DNA of 9,911 nucleotides from JAJDGF01 sp031549325 (GTDB lineage Bacteria; Bacillota; Clostridia; Christensenellales; Aristaeellaceae), in assembly GCA_031549325.1 (NCBI GenBank), contig JAVBQA010000011.1, forward strand, positions 1-9,911, in the 5' to 3' direction. The notes beneath the pieces were generated by a model, which did not search any database, was not told where the DNA came from, and was given only the letters and a program-made list of their open reading frames with translations. This document shows positions 5,970-9,911 of this stretch, piece after piece; the first letter of the stretch is position 1; the number at the start of each line of letters is the position of its first letter. The translations under genes and the position numbers were made by a program.

Positions 5970-7271
5970 ATGAACGCCAGAACCATGCTGGACTACCTGA
6001 GCACGCCGCGCGCAATCAAAGAGCTGTCCGCGATTTACGGCGACCGCGCCGAGGCACAGTCCAAACGATATCAGGAGCTCGCCTTCATGCACGAGCGCCG
6101 CTTTGGCGACCGGGGCGGACTGATCATGTGCTCGGCGCCCGGGCGCACGGAGATCGCCGGCAACCACACCGACCATCAGAACGGGCGCGTGCTGGCGGCG
6201 GCGGTCGATCTGGACACGCTGGCGGCCGTCACCCCCAACGCGCAGATGCGCGTGACGCTGCACTCGCAGGGCTTTGACCAACCGTTCACGGCGGATCTTT
6301 CCGATCTCTCCATGCGCGAGGACGAGAAAAACACCACGCTGTCCCTGATCCGGGGCGTGGCCGCGCGCATGAGCCAGCTGGGCTACAAAATCGGCGGGTT
6401 CGACGCCGAGGTGACGAGCACCGTGTTCAAGGGCTCGGGGCTCAGCTCGTCGGCGGCGTTCGAGGTGATGCTGGTCACGATCTTCGACGCGCTCTATGGA
6501 CAGGCGAACATCGACGCCAAGAAGCGCGCCCAGATCGCGCAGTACGCTGAAAACGAGTACTTCGGCAAGCCGAGCGGTCTGCTGGATCAGATGGCCAGCT
6601 CGGTGGGCGGCCTGGTGACGATCGACTTCAAGGGGCCCGACGCGAAGATCGAGGCGCTGAGCTACGACTTCGCCGGCAAGGGCTACTCTCTGTGCGTGGT
6701 GTCGGCGGGCGGCGAGCACGGCAACCTGACGGGCGAGTATGCCGCCATCCCCAAGGAAATGCGCGAGGTGGCCGAAGCGCTCGGCGGCAAGGTGCTGCGC
6801 GACATCGACCCCAAGGTCATGGAGGCGAGGATCCCGGAGCTCAAGGGCAAGGTGTCCGACCGGGCCATCCTGCGCGCGCTGCATTACTATGACGAGGATG
6901 CGCGCATCCCGCTGCTGGTGGACGCCATCAAGGGGGATGACCTGGACGGGTTCTTGAAGCTGATCGTGGGCTCGGGGCAGAGCAGCCTGGCGCTGCTTCA
7001 GAACCTGTATGTGCCCGGGCGAGACAACCAGGAGATGGCGCTGGCGCTTGAGCTTTCGCGCCGGATGCTCGAGGGCAAGGGCGCCTGGCGCATCCACGGC
7101 GGCGGGTTTGCCGGCACGATTCTGGCGTTTGTGCCGGATGATCTGCTGGACGCTTACATAGCGCGGATGGACAGCGTGTTTGGGAAGGGCGCGACCACGG
7201 TGCTCAGCGTGCGCCCGGCGGGGCCGGTGGTGATCGGGCTGGTCAAGACGCCGCACGGCCGGTCGCTGTAG
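5970..7271 (+). CDS. galK: Galactokinase-family GHMP kinase
   Basis: GHMP kinases phosphorylate small molecules with ATP; galactokinase makes galactose 1-phosphate at the head of the Leloir pathway. The signature near the start is APGRTEIAGNHTDHQNG (56-72). The ATP-binding motif is KGSGLSSSAA (154-163). The catalytic aspartate is Asp206 in SGLLDQMASSVG, and the C-terminal GHMP motif is HGGGFAG (376-382). At 433 residues it is longer than E. coli GalK (about 382), mainly through an N-terminal stretch of about 50 residues. In typical galactokinases the signature reads GEHTDY; here Glu is Asn65 and Tyr is His69, so the sugar may not be galactose. I chose ATG 5970 because GGGGAG (5957-5962) lies seven bases upstream; ATG 5955 overlaps the region before that site. 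No other Leloir gene (galT, galE) is in the window. Confidence 0.85.
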   Translation: MNARTMLDYLSTPRAIKELSAIYGDRAEAQSKRYQELAFMHERRFGDRGGLIMCSAPGRTEIAGNHTDHQNGRVLAAAVDLDTLAAVTPNAQMRVTLHSQGFDQPFTADLSDLSMREDEKNTTLSLIRGVAARMSQLGYKIGGFDAEVTSTVFKGSGLSSSAAFEVMLVTIFDALYGQANIDAKKRAQIAQYAENEYFGKPSGLLDQMASSVGGLVTIDFKGPDAKIEALSYDFAGKGYSLCVVSAGGEHGNLTGEYAAIPKEMREVAEALGGKVLRDIDPKVMEARIPELKGKVSDRAILRALHYYDEDARIPLLVDAIKGDDLDGFLKLIVGSGQSSLALLQNLYVPGRDNQEMALALELSRRMLEGKGAWRIHGGGFAGTILAFVPDDLLDAYIARMDSVFGKGATTVLSVRPAGPVVIGLVKTPHGRSL

Positions 7272-7347
7272 CGGGGCTGAAAAACCTTGCCCGAACAGTC
7301 TTTGCCCGCCGGATGCAAACCCCTGATCGGGCGCGGCTAGATTTTGC

Positions 7348-7376
7348 TTGACAAAGCGAAAAGATCGGCATATGCT
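7348..7376 (+). promoter_or_regulatory. Promoter of the ribU transcript
   Basis: TTGACA (7348-7353) and TATGCT (7371-7376) are 17 bases apart. Transcription would start near 7383, just before the FMN aptamer. The 76 bases between the galactokinase stop and this promoter contain only a weak hairpin (TTTGC/GCAAA) with no T run, so no clear galactokinase terminator was found. Confidence 0.8.
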
Positions 7377-7396
7377 GGTAGCTGACAGTCAAATAC

Positions 7397-7503
7397 ATCT
7401 TCAGGGCAGGGTGAAATTCCCGACCGGCGGTGAAAGCCCGCGAGCCGAAAGGCAGACCCGGTGTGATTCCGGGGCCGACGGTACAGTCCGGACGGAAGAA
7501 GAT
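7397..7503 (+). promoter_or_regulatory. FMN riboswitch aptamer (RFN element)
   Basis: The conserved RFN blocks are present in order: GGGCAGGGTGAAATTCCCG, ACCGGCGGT, AAAGCCCGCGAGC, GGCAGACCCGGTGTGATTCC, GGGGCCGAC and AGTCCGGACGG. The closing stem P1 is ATCTTC (7397-7402) with GAAGAT (7498-7503). It senses flavin mononucleotide and lies in the leader of a riboflavin transporter gene, so high FMN should lower uptake. Confidence 0.97.
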
Positions 7504-7511
7504 ATGTTGGG

Positions 7512-7539
7512 AACGCCCTGCCCTTTTGGCGGGGCGTTT
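7512..7539 (+). terminator. Riboswitch expression platform: attenuator hairpin
   Basis: Bases 7512-7522 pair with 7528-7538 over 11 positions, including one G-U, around a five-base loop. Only TTT (7537-7539) follows, so the T run is short. The left arm contains CCCTGCCCT (7516-7524), perfectly complementary to AGGGCAGGG of the aptamer (7403-7411). Pairing of those two in the ligand-free RNA would break this hairpin. This makes it the probable FMN-controlled terminator. It does not cover the ribU binding site at 7561-7565. Confidence 0.7.
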
Positions 7540-7572
7540 CAAATCCAAAGCATATCTTTCAGGGGTGGAAAG

Positions 7573-8175
7573 ATGAACATGAAGAAACCCGGATTTCTCA
7601 CCACCGCGCACATGGCGCGCATCGGCGTTTTGGGCGCGATCGCGGCGGTGCTGTATGTGTTCCCCGAGATTCCGGTGATCCCGCCTATCTACAAGCTGGA
7701 CTTCTCCACGCTGCCCGCGCTGCTGGCGGGGTTTTCCATGGGGCCGGTTTGCGGGCTGCTGGTGCTGCTGGTGAAGGATGTGACGGGGCTGTTTCACACC
7801 TCGACCATGGGCATCGGCGAGCTGGCGGATTTCCTGATGTCGGGCGCGTTTGTGGTGGCGGCGGCGCTGGTCTACGCGAGGAACCGCAGCCTGAAGGGCG
7901 CGCTGATGGGCATGTCTCTGGGCATCCTGACCATGACGGTCATGGGCGCGCTGACCAATTACTACGTCCTGATCCCGTTCTACGTGAGCGCGTTTCACAT
8001 GAGCGAGGAGCAGATCATCGGCATGGTGGCCGAGGTGATCCCGCAGATCGACAGCATCGGCAAGCTGATCCTGCTGGCCACGGTGCCGTTTAACCTGCTG
8101 AAAGGGCTGGCGCTGAGCGTCGTGACAGGGCTGATCTACAAGCGCCTGTCGCCGCTGCTGCACGTGAAAAAGTGA
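7573..8175 (+). CDS. ribU: Riboflavin ECF transporter substrate-binding subunit RibU
   Basis: This 200-residue integral membrane protein is the S component that binds riboflavin and works with the shared energising module EcfA-EcfA'-EcfT, which is not encoded in this window. About six hydrophobic helices can be traced, from about residues 12-35 to about 164-188. Family features include YKLDFSTLPALLAGFSMGP (40-58), the GIGELADFLMSG block (80-91), and TNYYVLIPFY (128-137). Start ATG 7573 has AGGGG at 7561-7565 seven bases upstream; ATG 7579 would leave a poorer spacing. The FMN riboswitch directly upstream makes the riboflavin assignment firm. The stop codon TGA overlaps the ATG of tsaE by one base, so the downstream genes are likely on the same transcript. 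Confidence 0.95.
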   Translation: MNMKKPGFLTTAHMARIGVLGAIAAVLYVFPEIPVIPPIYKLDFSTLPALLAGFSMGPVCGLLVLLVKDVTGLFHTSTMGIGELADFLMSGAFVVAAALVYARNRSLKGALMGMSLGILTMTVMGALTNYYVLIPFYVSAFHMSEEQIIGMVAEVIPQIDSIGKLILLATVPFNLLKGLALSVVTGLIYKRLSPLLHVKK

Positions 8176-8642
8176 TGAGCTACCTGACCACATCCGAGCT
8201 GGACACGGCGGCTTTTGGCGCGGCGATGGGGGCGCACTTGGGCCCCGGCGACGCGCTGCTGCTCGCGGGCGACCTGGGCGCGGGCAAGAGCGTGCTCGCG
8301 CGGGGCGCGGCGCGGGCGCTGGGGGTTTTGGGGCCGATGCCCAGCCCCACGTTCACACTCATGCAGCCGCACCAGGGGCGCCTGCCGGTGTATCACTTCG
8401 ACCTGTACCGACTCTCGGAGGCGGACGAGTTTTACGCCGCCGGGCTGGATGAGTACATCGACGCGGGCGGCGTTTGCCTGATCGAGTGGCCGCTGCCCGA
8501 GGTGCTGCCCATGTCGCGCGTCTTCGCCTCGATTTCGCGCGGCGACGGCGGGGACGAGCGGCGGATTTCGCTGGATATGGGGCATTTTTCGCGGGCGGAC
8601 GCGCTGCGGGCGGCGCTCGCGCGTTGGGAGGTGGCGCAATGA
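8175..8642 (+). CDS. tsaE: tRNA t6A biosynthesis ATPase TsaE
   Basis: TsaE is the P-loop ATPase that, with TsaB and TsaD, is needed to transfer the threonylcarbamoyl group to A37 of ANN-decoding tRNAs. The Walker A motif is GDLGAGKS (32-39), with Ser in place of the commoner Thr. Family motifs SPTFTL (57-62), YHFDLYRL (73-80) and LIEWP (102-106) follow in the usual order, and the length of 155 residues is normal. The ATG at 8175 shares one base with the ribU stop (TGATG). No good ribosome binding site precedes it, which suggests translational coupling to ribU. A GTG one codon earlier is possible. It overlaps tsaB by four bases (ATGA) at its 3' end. Confidence 0.95.
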   Translation: MSYLTTSELDTAAFGAAMGAHLGPGDALLLAGDLGAGKSVLARGAARALGVLGPMPSPTFTLMQPHQGRLPVYHFDLYRLSEADEFYAAGLDEYIDAGGVCLIEWPLPEVLPMSRVFASISRGDGGDERRISLDMGHFSRADALRAALARWEVAQ

Positions 8643-9313
8643 GGATTCTGGCGCTGGATTCGTCCGGACCGGTCTGCTCGGTGGCGCTGCTTCAGGATGG
8701 ACAGATCATCGAGCGGCTCACCGACAACGGGCTGACCCACTCCGAGACGCTGATGCCCATGCTGGACGAGGTGCTGGGCGAGGCCGGGCTGCAGGTTCGG
8801 GATGTGGAGCTGATCGCCTGCGTGTGCGGGCCGGGCAGCTTTACCGGGGTGCGGATCGCCGTGTGCGCCGCCAAGGCGCTGGCCCACGCGTGGGGAATTC
8901 CCTGCGCGCCCGTGAACGCGCTGGAGACGCTGGCCTTTGGCAACAGGGATTTTCAGGGCGTCGTCTGCCCGATCCTGGACGCACGGCGCGGACAGGTGTA
9001 CTGCGCGGCGTTTGCCGGGGGCGGCACGCGCGTGCTGCCCGACCAGGCGCTGGCGCTGGAGGACTATTTGGCGCAGCTGCCCGACGGGCCGCTGCTGTTT
9101 GTGGGCGACGGGGTGTCCGCGCATGGCCCGAAAATCCGGGAAATGCTGGGGGAGCGGGCCGCGGTCGCCGACCGGGAGAGCGCCCGGCTGCGGGCGGGCT
9201 TTGCCGCCGGGCTGGTGGCGGTCTCGGAGAACCGGGCGGATTATCTCAGCCTCGCGCCCATCTATCTGCGCGCGCCCCAGGCCGAGCGGGAAAGGATGGC
9301 GCGAAATGGCTGA
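8639..9313 (+). CDS. tsaB: tRNA t6A biosynthesis protein TsaB
   Basis: TsaB is the non-catalytic ASKHA-fold partner of TsaD that holds together the TsaB-TsaD-TsaE complex. The N-terminus MRILALDSSGPVCSVAL is the degenerate ATPase-fold phosphate loop. THSE (33-36) and the very conserved GPGSFTGVRI (64-73) identify the family. The 224-residue length is typical. An extended upstream reading is open in this frame back to 8474, but it lies within tsaE. The ATG at 8639, inside the ATGA overlap with the tsaE stop, is therefore the natural start, with GGGAGG at 8626-8631 seven bases upstream. Its end overlaps rimI by eight bases. tsaD, the catalytic subunit, is not in the window. Confidence 0.95.
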   Translation: MRILALDSSGPVCSVALLQDGQIIERLTDNGLTHSETLMPMLDEVLGEAGLQVRDVELIACVCGPGSFTGVRIAVCAAKALAHAWGIPCAPVNALETLAFGNRDFQGVVCPILDARRGQVYCAAFAGGGTRVLPDQALALEDYLAQLPDGPLLFVGDGVSAHGPKIREMLGERAAVADRESARLRAGFAAGLVAVSENRADYLSLAPIYLRAPQAERERMARNG

Positions 9314-9746
9314 GCTGGTGATGGAACTGATGACCAGGGACGACCTGGACGCCGTGCACGCCATCGAAGAGGACGCTTTTGCCGTGCCGTGGTCGAGGGA
9401 GTCCTTTGAAAAAGAGGTCACAGAAAACCTGTGCGCGCGCTATCTGGTGCTGAAGGAGGACGCCGTCCCCGTGGCCTACGCCGGCACCTGGCTGGTGATG
9501 GACGAGGCCCACATCACCAACATCGCCGTGCGCAAGGATAAGCGCGGTTTGGGCTACGGCGAGATGGTCACCCGCGGCCTCATCCAGCTGTGCGCCGACA
9601 CCGGCATGACCTGGATGACGCTCGAGGTGCGCCGAAGCAACACAGCCGCCCAGAACCTCTACAAAAAGCTGGGCTTCATCGAAGTGGGCTTCCGGAAGCG
9701 CTACTATGCCGACAACGGCGAGGACGCCCTCGTCATGTGCCTATAG
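9306..9746 (+). CDS. rimI: Ribosomal protein S18-alanine N-acetyltransferase RimI
   Basis: RimI is a GNAT enzyme that acetylates the N-terminal alanine of ribosomal protein S18 and, in some species, other proteins. The 146 residues show the family signature. HITNIAVRKDKRGLGYG (69-85) contains the acetyl-CoA loop R80-G-L-G-Y-G85. Then come LEVRRSNTAAQNLYKKLGF (106-124) with Glu107 and Tyr119 at the usual catalytic positions, and RKRYYADNGEDALVM near the end. ATG 9306 overlaps the end of tsaB by eight bases, with AAGGA at 9292-9296 nine bases upstream. An internal ATG at 9321 has no better site. The order tsaE-tsaB-rimI is a widespread Firmicutes arrangement and supports the naming over other GNAT families. 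Confidence 0.94.
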   Translation: MAELVMELMTRDDLDAVHAIEEDAFAVPWSRESFEKEVTENLCARYLVLKEDAVPVAYAGTWLVMDEAHITNIAVRKDKRGLGYGEMVTRGLIQLCADTGMTWMTLEVRRSNTAAQNLYKKLGFIEVGFRKRYYADNGEDALVMCL

Positions 9747-9911
9747 CGCATGCCCGAGGGGACCGCCGAGAACGATCCGAGGCTGGTCAGGGGGGGACGA
9801 TAGGGGGCGCTGTCCCCAATGACCCCCGCTCAAGGGATACATCCCATGAGAAAAACACCCCCGGGCGCCATGCGCCCGGCAACCGGGGTCCAGGGGCGCC
9901 CGCCCAGGGGG
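9747..9911 (+). repeat. GC-rich non-coding tail with inverted repeats
   Basis: No gene was seen after rimI. The tail has several inverted repeats. GGTCA (9785-9789) pairs with TGACC (9820-9824), enclosing GGGGAC (9793-9798) with GTCCCC (9812-9817). CCGGGCGC (9861-9868) pairs perfectly with GCGCCCGG (9872-9879) around a three-base loop. ACCCC (9857-9861) can alternatively pair with GGGGT (9885-9889) as an outer arm. None is followed by a T run, so a standard terminator is not supported. The pattern resembles dispersed REP-like elements of GC-rich gut Firmicutes, but only one copy is visible here. Confidence 0.45.

Noticed and set aside
1..9911. Mobile elements, CRISPR arrays, defence systems, tRNA or rRNA genes
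   Set aside because: No transposase or integrase motif, no regularly spaced direct repeats, and no cloverleaf or rRNA-like sequence was seen; the gene content is core metabolism and translation apart from the unusual GuaA homologue.

Overview
The window is GC-rich bacterial DNA. All recognisable genes lie on the + strand, codons end mostly in G or C, and most starts have a GGAGG-type ribosome binding site. Three features point to a GC-rich Bacillota of the class Clostridia: an ECF-type riboflavin transporter (RibU) behind an FMN riboswitch, a tsaE-tsaB-rimI cluster, and a roughly 430-residue form of galactokinase. This placement is inferred from gene content and style; no marker gene was searched.

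Layout. (1) 1-830: the 3' end of rplJ and complete rplL, closed by two strong intrinsic terminators in tandem. rpoB does not follow, so the ribosomal stalk genes are unlinked from rpoBC here. (2) 831-3774: after a poorly coding stretch with one doubtful micro-ORF, an extended -10 promoter opens a tight three-gene unit. It encodes a MazG/DCTPP1-type nucleotide pyrophosphohydrolase, a GMP synthase (GuaA) homologue and a double-domain GNAT acetyltransferase. (3) 3859-5911: asd and dapA, the two successive steps leading from aspartyl phosphate into the lysine/diaminopimelate branch. (4) 5908-7271: a galactokinase-family gene with its own consensus promoter. (5) 7348-9746: promoter, FMN riboswitch with attenuator, ribU, then tsaE, tsaB and rimI with overlapping ends. 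(6) 9747-9911: a non-coding, GC-rich tail full of inverted repeats.

How the genes work together. asd and dapA feed lysine and cell wall synthesis. tsaE and tsaB belong to the machinery that makes t6A37 in tRNA, and rimI commonly sits beside them. Because they follow ribU without a gap, they may be read through from the flavin-controlled promoter.

The most unusual item is the GuaA homologue. Its glutaminase domain has lost both the nucleophilic cysteine (Gly80) and the catalytic histidine (Tyr162). Several motifs of the synthetase half that normally contact XMP are also changed, while the ATP-pyrophosphatase P-loop is intact. It is either an ammonia-dependent GMP synthase or, more interestingly, a paralogue with another substrate, encoded between a nucleotide pyrophosphohydrolase and an acetyltransferase. 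No mobile element, CRISPR array, tRNA or rRNA gene was seen.
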